From: Microbacterium sp. VKM Ac-2923
GTDB taxonomy: Bacteria; Actinomycetota; Actinomycetes; Actinomycetales; Microbacteriaceae
DNA length: 64,000 bases
Reading direction: 5' to 3'
NCBI RefSeq assembly: GCF_022815605.1
Contig: NZ_JALGRP010000002.1
Span: forward strand, 429,897-493,896
Part shown: positions 1-8,333 of the stretch, one piece after another
Layout: the number at the start of each line of letters is the position of its first letter
Numbering within the stretch: the first letter of the stretch is position 1
Notes under the pieces: model-generated
Database searches by the model: none
What the model was told of the DNA's origin: nothing
What the model saw: the letters and a program-made list of their open reading frames with translations, nothing else
Program-made: the position numbers and the translations under genes

Positions 1-134
1 GAGGGACGGGTCCGCACGACCTCGACGCGCGAGGGACGGGTCCGCACGACCTCGACGCGCGAGGGACGGGTCCGCACTACCTCGACGCGCGAGGGACGGG
101 TTCGGACTACCTCGACGCCCGGCCGACGGGTCAG
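1..134. repeat. 30-bp direct tandem repeat, four copies plus a remnant
   Basis: Four contiguous 30-bp units start at 1, 31, 61 and 91, followed by a decayed partial unit at 121-134. Units 1 and 2 are identical, unit 3 has one change and unit 4 several, so the array decays toward the gene at 144. There are no spacers. The array may extend left of the window. Confidence 0.9.
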
Positions 135-143
135 ACTGGAGGC

Positions 144-1004
144 ATGCCCGACACCCAGACCGCCCGCGTCGCCGTCTATCTCGACTTCGACAACATCGTC
201 ATGTCGTGGTACGACCGCGTGCACGGGCGCAACGCCTACTCGCGCGACCGGCAGAAGATCGCCGAGAATCCCGTCGACCCCGAGATCACCGAGCGGCTGA
301 CCAAGGCGACGATCGACGTGGGTGCCATCATCGACTACGCGGCATCCTTCGGCACCCTCGTGCTGACCAGGGCATACGCCGACTGGTCTGCGCCGGTGAA
401 CGCCGAGTACCGCTCCCAGCTCGTCGCCCGTGCGGTCGATCTCGTGCAACTCTTCCCCGCCGCGGCCTACGCCAAGAACGGCGCCGACATCCGTTTGGCG
501 GTGGATGCCGTCGAGGACATGTTCCGCCTGCCCGACCTCACCCACGTGGTCATCGTCGCCGGAGACAGCGACTACGTCCCGCTCGCGCAGCGGTGCAAAC
601 GCCTCGGGCGTTACGTCGTCGGCGTCGGTGTGGCGGGCTCGACGGCGAAGTCGCTCGCCGCGGCCTGCGACCGCTTCGACGCGTACGATTCCCTCCCCGG
701 CATCCCCAAGCTGTCGGAGACCAAGAAGGATGCCGCCCCTTCCCGACCGCGCACGCGCAAGCGCTCGAAGGACCCGGCGGTCGACCTGCTCGAGCGGGCC
801 ATCCAGCTCGAGGGCGAGCGCGCCGACGGGGAATGGCTGCACGCGTCCGCGGTGAAGGATCTGATGAAGCGGCTCGACCCGTCATTCAGCGAGAAGGCGC
901 TGGGGTTCCGCAGCTTCTCGGACTTCCTCAAGGCGCAGACCGAACACGTCGAGGTGGACGAGGAGTCGAACGTCGTGCAGGTGAAAGCGGTCGTGCGCGG
1001 CTGA
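144..1004 (+). CDS. NYN-domain (LabA/DUF88-like) protein with C-terminal OST-HTH/LOTUS-like domain
   Basis: This 286-residue cytosolic protein is likely an RNA-directed nuclease or RNA-binding factor. The N-terminal 175 residues show a PIN-like NYN fold: the acidic YLDFDNIV motif near residue 12, a DIRLAVDAVEDM helix and VIVAGDSDYVPLAQR, the conserved acidic GDSDF-type motif. A basic linker (about 190-215) leads to a C-terminal segment resembling OST-HTH/LOTUS domains, seen in NYN-OST proteins. The ATG sits 6 nt after a -10-like CAGACT. GGAGG lies only 1 nt before the ATG, too close to be a ribosome site, so a leaderless start is likely. The RNA target is unknown. Confidence 0.85.
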   Translation: MPDTQTARVAVYLDFDNIVMSWYDRVHGRNAYSRDRQKIAENPVDPEITERLTKATIDVGAIIDYAASFGTLVLTRAYADWSAPVNAEYRSQLVARAVDLVQLFPAAAYAKNGADIRLAVDAVEDMFRLPDLTHVVIVAGDSDYVPLAQRCKRLGRYVVGVGVAGSTAKSLAAACDRFDAYDSLPGIPKLSETKKDAAPSRPRTRKRSKDPAVDLLERAIQLEGERADGEWLHASAVKDLMKRLDPSFSEKALGFRSFSDFLKAQTEHVEVDEESNVVQVKAVVRG

Positions 1005-1029
1005 TCCGCGAGGTCGGCGGTGCCGCCTG

Positions 1030-1145
1030 CCGCCGCGCCTTCGGGACGGTGCGTCTTCGGGACGGCGCATCCGCGGACCGGTGCGCCTTCGGACGGGCGC
1101 GCCGTCGGGCCGGCCCGTCTTCGGACCGGCGCGTCCGGCGCCTAT
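1030..1145. repeat. Degenerate 15-17-bp tandem repeats between convergent genes
   Basis: About seven imperfect units built on a core like GCGCCTTCGGGACG follow one another between the 3' ends of two convergent genes. No open frame or spacer structure is seen. Confidence 0.6.
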
Positions 1146-1169
1146 CGATTGCCGGCGCGGGGCGGGCGG

Positions 1170-1796
1170 TCAGCGGCGCTCGGCGCCGGGTGCCACGTGC
1201 GCGAGAACGCGCTCCCACACAGAGGTGAGGGTCACGTGCCCGTTGACCGAGGCGATCTCGTCGGCGGGAACGACCTCGGCGTCGGCAGATCGCATCCGTT
1301 CGACGTACCATCCGGCGTCGTCGGCATCAGCCGGTCCCTCGCCACCCACGATGACGAGCACCTCGGCTTCGAGATGGTCGAGGAGGGGCGTGCGCAGGTC
1401 GCGGCTGAGGGGGTCGGAGGGACTCTCGACACCGACGATGGCTAACCGATCGACGACAGGGCCCATCGCCGCAGCGAGGTAGATCGCGATCGGCCCCGCG
1501 GACCGCTCCCCCACCAGCCCGACGGTCGCGCCGGGCGCCTCACGCTCCATCAGCGCCCGGAGCGCCTCGACGGTCAGACCTGCCGGCGTCTGCCCCCCGA
1601 AGACCGGCGGATCCTCGAGTTCGGGCGCGTCGAGCCCCACCGCGACGATGCGGACGTCGAAGGCGGAGGTGACGCGGGCATCGGGATCGGTGGTGGCCAC
1701 GTCGCCGGTACGCAGCACGAACACGGCGCGAGGGGCTCCGGGTGTGCCGAAACTGCGGTAGCCGAGCTCGCCGTCGAGCCAGGGGGCAAGACTCAT
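1170..1796 (-). CDS. Alpha/beta-hydrolase-fold protein, small
   Basis: A 208-residue protein that reads like a compact alpha/beta hydrolase. GERSAG near residue 100 fits the nucleophile elbow G-x-S-x-G, and GHVTL close to the C-terminus could supply the catalytic histidine. There is no signal peptide. The frame is open upstream of the chosen ATG, but that part is arginine-rich shadow sequence, so the ATG before SLAPWLDGELG is preferred. It lies 100 bp downstream of the DNA ligase gene on the same strand. The substrate cannot be told from sequence. Confidence 0.7.
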   Translation of the reverse strand: MSLAPWLDGELGYRSFGTPGAPRAVFVLRTGDVATTDPDARVTSAFDVRIVAVGLDAPELEDPPVFGGQTPAGLTVEALRALMEREAPGATVGLVGERSAGPIAIYLAAAMGPVVDRLAIVGVESPSDPLSRDLRTPLLDHLEAEVLVIVGGEGPADADDAGWYVERMRSADAEVVPADEIASVNGHVTLTSVWERVLAHVAPGAERR

Positions 1797-1896
1797 CGCA
1801 TCGTCCTCTCGTGGTGGTGGTGTGCGGTGAGGCGACCGCCGCGAGCGACCGCTGCGTCGCACCGCGGCCTCACGTGAAGGGGCGTCGCCTTCGGCG

Positions 1897-3459
1897 TCAT
1901 CCCTCACTCGTCTCGTCGGAACCGGATGCTGCGCCGCCCCCGGGGAGCAGGGAACGCAGCGTATCGATGGTGTCTGCGTCGACCGCGGGCTTGTCGGCAC
2001 GGTATGCCTTCACGCGCGCGAAGCGCAGCGCCACGCCGCCCGGATACCGCACGGAGCGCTGAACTCCGTCAATCGCGATCTCGACGACCGTGTCGGGCAC
2101 GACGCGGATGCCGCCCGGCAACTCCCCCGTCTCGCGCTCGGCGAAGTGCGCCGTCTGCCAAGTCAGGAGATCATCGGTGAGTCCCTTGAAGGTCTTGCCG
2201 ACCATCACGAACCCGCCGGGCTCACCGAAGCGGCCCTCCGGGTCACGTGCCCCCAGGTGCAGGTTGGAGTACCAGCCCGCGCGACGCCCCGATCCTCGTT
2301 CCACGCCCAGCACCACGAGGTCGAAGGTGTGCACGGGCTTCACCTTCAGCCAGCTCTTGCCGCGCCGTCCCGCGGTGTAGGCGGCGTCGAGACCCTTCAC
2401 CATCACTCCCTCGTGACCTGCCGCGAGCGCTTCGCGCGCGAAAGCCTCGGCCGCCTCCCCGTCGTCGGTCGTCACGGCGGGGATGCGCCATGACGCGGCG
2501 ATGCGGTCGAGTTCTTCGAGCCGTGAAGAGAGGGGCTCATCGACGAGGTCGCGACCGTCGAGGTGAAGGATGTCGAAGAACCAGGGCCGCAGGGCGATCT
2601 CTCGCGCCGTCTCGGCACCGAAACGCGCCATCGTGTCTTGGAACGGGCGTGGACCGCCGTCTTCGTCGAGCGACAGCGTCTCGCCGTCGAGGATCACGTC
2701 CGACACCGGCAGATGGAGAGCCACCTCGACGATCTCGGGCACGCGATGGGTGACGTCGGCCAAGGTGCGAGTGAACACGCGGACCTCGTCGCCGTGCCGG
2801 TGCACCTGCACGCGCGCGCCGTCGAGCTTGTATTCCACCGACGCCCGGCCGCTGATCCCCAGAGCCTCGGAGACGGATGCCGCCGTCGAGGCGAGCATCG
2901 GCTGAACCCCGCGGCCCACGACGAGCCCAACCGCGGCGAGGTCGTCAGCCGAGCCGACGAGCGCCACGCGTGCCGTCTCGCCCAGGTCGCCGGAGAGCAT
3001 CGCTGCCCGCCGCACCGCGGCCCCGTCGCGGTCGGAGGCGCGGGCAATGGCATCCAGAAGCACCCCCTCGAGTGCACCGGTGCGCAGCTCACCCGTCATG
3101 ACGCGGATCAGCAGCTGCCACTCGGCGACGGTCGCGCGTTCGGCGAGGCCGTCGAGGACTTCGGTGCGGATCGCTGCCGAGCCGGCGCCGCCGACCTCGG
3201 TCAGCCGCGAGAACGACGCGTCGATATCGCCCACCGTCAGTGACGGCGCGTCGGCGTGGGAGCCTCCGCGCTGCCACAGGGTGCGCCACCCGACGCCGAG
3301 CCGCCCCTGACGCGGCGCTGCCGTGAGCAGGCCGACCGCCGGGACGATCTCGTCGGGCGCGAGGGCCCGCAACACCGGCGCGAGCGCGTCGACCTTGGCA
3401 AGCCGGGAGCGCGTGTTCGTCACGGCCACCAGGGTCGTCTCGATCTCGCTGAAGAGCAT
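1897..3459 (-). CDS. lig: ATP-dependent DNA ligase (LigB-like)
   Basis: This 520-residue enzyme seals nicks in duplex DNA using ATP, a repair role beside the essential NAD-dependent ligase. The adenylation motif EYKLDGAR lies at about 209-216, with K211 the expected nucleotidyl lysine. Later come EGVMVKG (motif IV) and WLKVKP (motif V), then an OB-fold region. The length fits actinobacterial LigB (about 510). The frame extends another 660 bp upstream inside recQ on the other strand, but the ATG at 3459 sits 6 nt after a -10-like CAGGAT and begins the family-like N-terminus (MLFSEIETTL), implying a leaderless mRNA. A damage-type promoter precedes it, matching that of divergent recQ. Confidence 0.93.
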   Translation of the reverse strand: MLFSEIETTLVAVTNTRSRLAKVDALAPVLRALAPDEIVPAVGLLTAAPRQGRLGVGWRTLWQRGGSHADAPSLTVGDIDASFSRLTEVGGAGSAAIRTEVLDGLAERATVAEWQLLIRVMTGELRTGALEGVLLDAIARASDRDGAAVRRAAMLSGDLGETARVALVGSADDLAAVGLVVGRGVQPMLASTAASVSEALGISGRASVEYKLDGARVQVHRHGDEVRVFTRTLADVTHRVPEIVEVALHLPVSDVILDGETLSLDEDGGPRPFQDTMARFGAETAREIALRPWFFDILHLDGRDLVDEPLSSRLEELDRIAASWRIPAVTTDDGEAAEAFAREALAAGHEGVMVKGLDAAYTAGRRGKSWLKVKPVHTFDLVVLGVERGSGRRAGWYSNLHLGARDPEGRFGEPGGFVMVGKTFKGLTDDLLTWQTAHFAERETGELPGGIRVVPDTVVEIAIDGVQRSVRYPGGVALRFARVKAYRADKPAVDADTIDTLRSLLPGGGAASGSDETSEG

Positions 3460-3465
3460 GTCGGC

Positions 3466-3487
3466 ATCCTGGCATCCCCCTCCGACA
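3466..3487 (-). promoter_or_regulatory. PafBC/RecA-NDp-like promoter of the DNA ligase gene
   Basis: On the minus strand TGTCGGAG (3487-3480), 8 nt, then CAGGAT (3471-3466) and 6 nt to the ATG. The mycobacterial RecA-independent damage promoter is TTGTCRGTG-N8-TAnnnT, so spacing is exact with one change in each element. Confidence 0.6.
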
Positions 3488-3761
3488 TCGGCGGCGTGGT
3501 TGCGTCGGCGCGGATGTCGTGAGATCCGGAAGGCGGGTCCACGATCACGAGCCCGTATGCCGTCGACCAGACCGTGCGCCTCGTCGGGACCGCGCCGGGT
3601 CGTCGGGAACACGCGCACCGTCGAGAACGCACGGCCTTGCTGAAACCGCATCGAATCGTCACCGATCACGAGCGCGCTCGGACATCTCGTTCGGTCTCGG
3701 CGGCGGCGATCCGCGCCGCGCGTGGACCACACGTCGCTGACGGCCGCAACCCCCGACACGA
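3488..3761. other. Non-coding stretch between lig and recQ promoters
   Basis: About 270 bp between the divergent promoters. Short frames exist on both strands but none has family-like protein sequence or a good start signal. I see no hairpin or repeat of note. Confidence 0.4.
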
Positions 3762-3783
3762 TGTCGGAGGTCTGAGATGTGCT
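3762..3783 (+). promoter_or_regulatory. PafBC/RecA-NDp-like promoter of recQ
   Basis: TGTCGGAG at 3762-3769, 8 nt, then TGTGCT at 3778-3783 as a weak -10. Transcription would start near 3790, which favours the GTG at 3812 as the translation start over upstream GTGs at 3779 and 3785. Confidence 0.5.
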
Positions 3784-3811
3784 GGTGACCTCCCCCAGGA
3801 ATGAGGCTCCC

Positions 3812-5482
3812 GTGAACGCTCCCGCCACCCTCGAACAGTCCGCCCGCACCGCCCGCGAGGTCTTCGGGTGGGACGACCTGCTGCCGGGGCAGGCCGAGGC
3901 GATCGACGCGGTCGTCGGCGGGCGCGACACCCTGGTCGTCTTCCCCACCGGCGCGGGCAAGTCGGCGGTGTACCAGATCGCCGGGTGCGAGCTCGGGGGT
4001 GTGACCATCGTGATCTCGCCGCTGTTGGCGCTGCAGCGCGACCAGATCGACTCGATCGACGCCGCCCCCGATGCTCCCGCCGCCGTCGCACTGAATTCGC
4101 GCACGAGTGCGGCCGGCAAGAAAGCCGCCTGGGCGGCGATCGAGAGCGGCGACGCCGTCTACGCCTTCCTCGCGCCCGAGCAGTTGGCGAACACCCAGGT
4201 CTTCGATCGTCTCGCGCGTGCCGACGTGCGCCTGGTCGTCGTCGACGAGGCGCACTGCGTCTCGGCGTGGGGCCACGACTTCCGTCCCGACTACGCGCGC
4301 ATCGGCGACGCCGTCGAGGCGCTCGGGCACCCGCCGGTGCTGGCACTCACGGCCACCGCATCCGCTCCCGTCCGTGAGGACATCGTGGCGACACTGGGCA
4401 TGCGCGAGCCGCACCTCGAGGTGCGCGGCATGGACCGCCCCGAGATCCACATGGCGGTGCGCCGCCACGAGCACGACATCGACAAGCGTCGCGCCGTCCT
4501 CGACGACGTCCGGGATGCCGAAGGCGCGGCGCTGCTGTACGTCGCCACACGCAAAGAGACCGAGGCCTATGCCGACGAACTCGGCGCTCTAGGCCTGCGC
4601 GCGGCCGCCTACCACGGTGCGATGGCGCAGAAGCGCCGCGATGAGGTGCACACGGCCTGGAGTGCGGGCGAGCTCGACGTCGTGGTCGCGACGTCGGCGT
4701 TCGGGATGGGTGTCGACAAGAGCGATGTCCGCCGCGTCGTGCACGCCGACGTCACCGAGTCATTGGACTCGTACGCGCAGGAGATCGGCCGCGCGGCCCG
4801 CGACGGCGAGCCCGCCCGGGCGATCCTGCACTACCGCGCCGAGGACTTCTCGTTGCGGTCGTTCTTCGCGGGCGGGCACACCAAGCGCGCCGACATCGCC
4901 GGGGTGTGGGACGCATTGCTCCGCGCGACGACGCCCTTGCGCGCGAAGGACATCGCCGACGAGAGCGGTCGTTCGACCCGCGCCATCGGTCGGGTGCTGA
5001 ACCAGCTCGTGGCGTGCGGTCTGGCCGTGTCGGGTGCCGAGGGCATCACCGTGGTCGAGAAGGTGTCGGCCGGCGACGCCGTCAGCGCCGTGCGCGAGCG
5101 CGATGAGGCCGAGGAGCGCATCCGCGCGTCGCGCATCGAGATCATGCGCGGCTACGCCGAGACCACCCGCTGCCGCAGGCGGGCGCTGCTGGAGTACTTC
5201 GGCGTCGAAACGCCTGAGCACTGCGGCGCGTGCGACCGCTGCGACGCCGGCGCCGTGGCACCGGTCGAAGACGTCGCCCCCGCCGAAGCTCCCGCTCCCG
5301 CGGACGCCGCGCCCGGCGACATCCGCATCGATTCAACGGTGGAGCACGGGGAGTTCGGCACGGGCACGGTCATGGGCATCGAGGACGACCGGCTCACCGT
5401 CTTCTTCCCCGAGCACGGGTACAAGGTGCTTGCCCGAGCCGCCTTCGAGAACGGCATCCTGGAGCTCGGCGAGGCGGCGTAG
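3812..5482 (+). CDS. recQ: RecQ family ATP-dependent DNA helicase
   Basis: This 556-residue 3'-5' DNA helicase would act in recombination and fork repair. It carries Walker A GAGKS (about 47-51), Walker B DEAH (about 145-148) followed by the RecQ aromatic-rich loop start CVSAWGHDFRPDY, motif VI QEIGRAARDGEPA, and a zinc-binding region with four cysteines (CRRR...CGACDRC, near 455-480). A winged-helix part precedes the zinc site. The last 50 residues form a small beta-rich tail rather than a clear HRDC domain. The GTG at 3812 has GAGG 5 nt upstream. GTGs at 3779 and 3785 are alternatives. It is divergent from the DNA ligase gene with a matching damage-type promoter. Confidence 0.9.
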   Translation: MNAPATLEQSARTAREVFGWDDLLPGQAEAIDAVVGGRDTLVVFPTGAGKSAVYQIAGCELGGVTIVISPLLALQRDQIDSIDAAPDAPAAVALNSRTSAAGKKAAWAAIESGDAVYAFLAPEQLANTQVFDRLARADVRLVVVDEAHCVSAWGHDFRPDYARIGDAVEALGHPPVLALTATASAPVREDIVATLGMREPHLEVRGMDRPEIHMAVRRHEHDIDKRRAVLDDVRDAEGAALLYVATRKETEAYADELGALGLRAAAYHGAMAQKRRDEVHTAWSAGELDVVVATSAFGMGVDKSDVRRVVHADVTESLDSYAQEIGRAARDGEPARAILHYRAEDFSLRSFFAGGHTKRADIAGVWDALLRATTPLRAKDIADESGRSTRAIGRVLNQLVACGLAVSGAEGITVVEKVSAGDAVSAVRERDEAEERIRASRIEIMRGYAETTRCRRRALLEYFGVETPEHCGACDRCDAGAVAPVEDVAPAEAPAPADAAPGDIRIDSTVEHGEFGTGTVMGIEDDRLTVFFPEHGYKVLARAAFENGILELGEAA

Positions 5483-5552
5483 GTGCGTTCGGGCCCCACG
5501 CGTGGTCGCGGCGTCGCGTGGTCGCGGATCGCGGCTTCACGGGGCGCCGTGC

Positions 5553-6075
5553 GTTCGGGGCGCTCTACGTGCAGCGGGGCAAACAATGGCCGCCCCGCAG
5601 CACACGACGCGCCCCGAAAGCCCACGTCCGCCCCCCACAACGCCGCGATGCGCCCGTTCGGGGTGCGATTTGTGCAGCGGGGCGAACAAGGGCCGCCCCG
5701 GCAGCACATCACGCGCCCCAAAGACCACGACCGCCTCACAACGCCGCCAATGCGCGCGTTCGGGGCGCACTTTGTGCAGCGGGGCGAACAAAGGCCGCCC
5801 CGGCAGCACATCACGCGCCCCAACCAACGACCGCCTCCCCGACCCCGCGATGCGCCCGTTCGGGGCGCACTTTGTGCAGTAGGCCGAACAAGGGCCGCCC
5901 CGGCAGCACATAACGCGCCCAAAAGGACCACGACCGCCTCACAACGCCGCCAATGCGCGCGTTCGAGGCGCACTTTGTGCAGCGGGGCGAACAATGGCCG
6001 CCCCGCAGCACATGACGCACCCCGAGGATCAACGACCGCCCCCACAACGCCGCCGGTGCGCCCGTTTGCGGCGCC
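5553..6075. repeat. Five ~102-bp tandem repeats, each a nested palindrome, plus a partial copy
   Basis: Units start with GTTCGGGG-like sequence at 5553, 5656, 5758, 5858, 5961 and (partial) 6064, spaced 100-103 bp. Each unit folds on itself: an outer GGGGCGC pairs with GCGCCCC, a middle TTTGTGC-like arm with GCACA, and an inner GGGGCG with CGCCCC around a 9-10-nt loop. The array fills the 665-bp gap between the convergent 3' ends of recQ and the DoxX-like gene. Units differ by scattered substitutions. No protein frame or mobile-element gene is seen inside. Confidence 0.9.
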
Positions 6076-6147
6076 GTCCACCGGGGGCATCCGAGTGAGC
6101 GGCGCCCAGAGACCCGCCCCATCCTGGACGAGGCCGTTCCGCGAGTG

Positions 6148-6555
6148 TCAGCGCTCCCGCGTCGCCCACCACGCCCACGCAACGAGCGGCGGCTGCAGGA
6201 ACAGGCGCACGAGACGCGCCCGGTCGGTGTTCAGTCCCGGCGCTGAGCGCCCGGTGCGCCACTGGTGCACATTGCCCGGGAAGACCGCGACGAAGAACGC
6301 GGCGATGACCGCGCCGATGCGACGGCGCTCGCGCGGCAACGCGACCAGCGCCGTCCCGAGGATCATCTCGACGGCTCCGGATGCCACAACGATGGCGTCC
6401 TTATCCGTGCGCAGCATCCGCGTGGCCCAGCCGGGCACGACGATGCGGTAGCCCCGCCGTCCCCACGTGAGATGACTGACGCCCGCCCCGACCAGCAGCA
6501 GTGCCAGCGCCCCGCGCGCGACCGAGCGGATGGTGAGACCTCGACGACGTGGCAT
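6148..6555 (-). CDS. DoxX-like small integral membrane protein
   Basis: A 135-residue protein with three or four hydrophobic helices in the inner membrane. A GAGVSHLTW stretch after the first helix and FFVAVFPGNVHQW in the third are typical of the DoxX/DoxD-like membrane family, which has been linked to redox or respiratory functions. Length is normal for that group. Function is not determined. The gene is convergent with recQ across the repeat array. Confidence 0.75.
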   Translation of the reverse strand: MPRRRGLTIRSVARGALALLLVGAGVSHLTWGRRGYRIVVPGWATRMLRTDKDAIVVASGAVEMILGTALVALPRERRRIGAVIAAFFVAVFPGNVHQWRTGRSAPGLNTDRARLVRLFLQPPLVAWAWWATRER

Positions 6556-6650
6556 CCGGTCAGTCTTCCATCCGCGGGAGATACGCGGGTCGCGGGACGC
6601 TGAGCATCAGTGTCGCGAGACGGCGCATCCGCAGGGGCGTGGTGACCCGG

Positions 6651-7427
6651 TCAGCCTGTCGACGGCGCCGCTCGACGTATGAAGTCGAGGTACCCCTCGA
6701 CCGTGTCGTCGGGCACGACCGCGCGCAGCACGACCTCGTCGGCCGCCGCCGCGTATGCCTGGAGCGCATCGCTCAGGCGCGTAACGTCGCGGATGGTGGT
6801 GTCGGCGGCATCCACCCCCATCCGCTCGAAGTTGGCGGCGTAGTGCGGGAACGACGCGTAGCGTGCGGTTTCGGCGTCGAGGCGTGCGCGGGCGGCGGGG
6901 ACCATGGCCGTGCGCACGTAGACGGCGATGTGGGCCGCGGGAGCGATTGCGTGCAACGCTTCGGATTGCGCGCGCGCCTCGAGTGGCGGCACCCAGTTGA
7001 GCACCACACCCTGTGCCCGCTCTACTCCCACACGGCGCATCTTGGGCCCCAGTGCCCCGACGACCACTCGCGGTACCCCGGCGTCATGCAGCACGTCGAT
7101 GGCCTCGCGGACGCGGGAAAGCGACCCCTCCTTCGCCACACCCGAGCCGATCCCGATGGTCAACCGGTCGACTGGGAGGCCGAGAGATCGCACGTCGGCG
7201 GCGATCGTTTCGGCCGGGCGGCGATCGACCGGGATCACCCCTGTCGCCAGATGCAGGCGGCCGGTGACGCGGGCGGCCGCGGCGAGCGCCACGAGGGCAT
7301 CGCCGTCGGGGGTGTCGTTGATCCAGAGCGTGTGGAAGCCTGCGCTCTCGACCGCGGGGGCGATCTCGGCCACGGCATCGGGCCCCAGCGACCCTGCGAG
7401 TCCGAGCGAGACGGCGCCCCGCGTCAC
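6651..7427 (-). CDS. LLM-class (luciferase-like) oxidoreductase, second of a pair
   Basis: This 258-residue protein has the TIM-barrel pattern of the bacterial luciferase-like superfamily, which uses FMN or coenzyme F420: GFHTLWINDTPDGDALVALAAAA near the N-terminus, then RLHLATGVIPVDRRPAETIA and DRLTIGIGSG. It is shorter than typical members (about 290-330), with the C-terminal part compressed. The start is GTG, overlapping by 4 bp (GTGA) the stop of the upstream homologous gene, so the two are translated together and may form a heterodimer. Substrate unknown. Confidence 0.8.
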   Translation of the reverse strand: MTRGAVSLGLAGSLGPDAVAEIAPAVESAGFHTLWINDTPDGDALVALAAAARVTGRLHLATGVIPVDRRPAETIAADVRSLGLPVDRLTIGIGSGVAKEGSLSRVREAIDVLHDAGVPRVVVGALGPKMRRVGVERAQGVVLNWVPPLEARAQSEALHAIAPAAHIAVYVRTAMVPAARARLDAETARYASFPHYAANFERMGVDAADTTIRDVTRLSDALQAYAAAADEVVLRAVVPDDTVEGYLDFIRRAAPSTG

Positions 7428-8305
7428 GACACGCCCCCGGCGGCGGGGAGGGCGAGCGCGACCTGGCCGACGGCAGCGGAGAACGCCGCCAGATCGACGT
7501 CGTCGGTGGGGAGGAGCACCACGTCGTCGACACCGGCGGCCTGGAACCGCGCGACTCCTTCGGCGACCTCGGACACGGAGCCGGCCAGCACGCGATCGGC
7601 GGCATCGGGGCGGTCGCGCATCACCGCGGTCGCGCGCTCGCGAGCGTCGGGACCGAATGCCGTGAGCACGTACGCCACCACGTCGGCACGGCCCTCACGC
7701 CCCGCGTCGGCGCGCCCCGCCTGCACGGTCTCGACGGCGGCGGCGATCTCGGGCACGGTGTGCCGGCTGTCGAGGATGACCCCGTCGGCCTCCGCCCCGG
7801 CGAGGGCGAGCGTCTTCGGGCCCTCGGCCGCGGCGTACACGCGCAGCGGAGAGGCGGGCGGCCAATCGAGCGCGACACCGCGAAGCTTCACGTACCGCCC
7901 CTCGGTGCTGACCGTCTCGCCCGCGAGCAGGGCACGGAGCGCCGGCAGGTGCTCACGCATGAGCGTGAGCGGGGATGCGGCCTTGGCGCCGACCTGTCGC
8001 ATCCAGTCCTGCACACCGTGGCCGAATCCGGGGAGCAGACGACCGGGGAACATGCGCTCGATCGTCGCCACCTCCATCGCCGAGGCGGCGACGTTGCGAA
8101 GGGGGAGCGGCGCGATGCCGACCCCGATGCGCAGATGGTCGGTGACCGCGAGCGCCGCCGCAGCCGCCGCCCACGCCGACGATCGGAAGCAGTCCTCCCA
8201 CAACCAGAGCTCTTCGACACCGGCGTCTTCGGCCGCGCGCGCGGCGTCACGGAGTTGCTCGGGCGGGTGGGGGTACGGGCTGAAGATCGTGCCGATACGA
8301 CTCAT
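7424..8305 (-). CDS. LLM-class (luciferase-like) oxidoreductase, first of a pair
   Basis: A 293-residue TIM-barrel protein of the luciferase-like monooxygenase/F420-dependent reductase superfamily. Recognisable parts are EELWLWEDCF (about 30-39), DHLRIGVGIAPLPLRNVAASAMEVATIERMFPGR, and a late ADGVILDSRHT. Full length for the family. The ATG at 8305 is 6 nt after CAGAGT and under a TGTCGGAG element, so it is probably leaderless. An in-frame ATG at 8359 lies upstream of that promoter and is rejected. FMN versus F420 use cannot be decided here. Confidence 0.85.
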   Translation of the reverse strand: MSRIGTIFSPYPHPPEQLRDAARAAEDAGVEELWLWEDCFRSSAWAAAAAALAVTDHLRIGVGIAPLPLRNVAASAMEVATIERMFPGRLLPGFGHGVQDWMRQVGAKAASPLTLMREHLPALRALLAGETVSTEGRYVKLRGVALDWPPASPLRVYAAAEGPKTLALAGAEADGVILDSRHTVPEIAAAVETVQAGRADAGREGRADVVAYVLTAFGPDARERATAVMRDRPDAADRVLAGSVSEVAEGVARFQAAGVDDVVLLPTDDVDLAAFSAAVGQVALALPAAGGVS

Positions 8306-8311
8306 GGGTCT

Positions 8312-8333
8312 ACTCTGCCCCGAACCTCCGACA
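8312..8333 (-). promoter_or_regulatory. PafBC/RecA-NDp-like promoter of the LLM oxidoreductase pair
   Basis: Minus-strand TGTCGGAG (8333-8326), 8 nt, CAGAGT (8317-8312), then 6 nt to the ATG at 8305. A decayed copy with a broken core (TGTGGGAG) lies in the downstream duplicate at about 8529-8536. Confidence 0.6.

Noticed and set aside
1..120. The 30-bp repeats considered as CRISPR
   Set aside because: Units abut without spacers.
138..143. GGAGGC as ribosome-binding site of the NYN gene
   Set aside because: It ends about 1 nt before the ATG, too close to work; a leaderless start fits better.
3460..4119. Upstream extension of the DNA ligase frame
   Set aside because: The extra 220 residues overlap recQ on the other strand, lack ligase-like sequence, and a promoter lies directly before the ATG at 3459.
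5553..6075. The ~102-bp repeat array considered as CRISPR
   Set aside because: Repeats are contiguous with internal palindromes, lack unique spacers and have no cas genes nearby.
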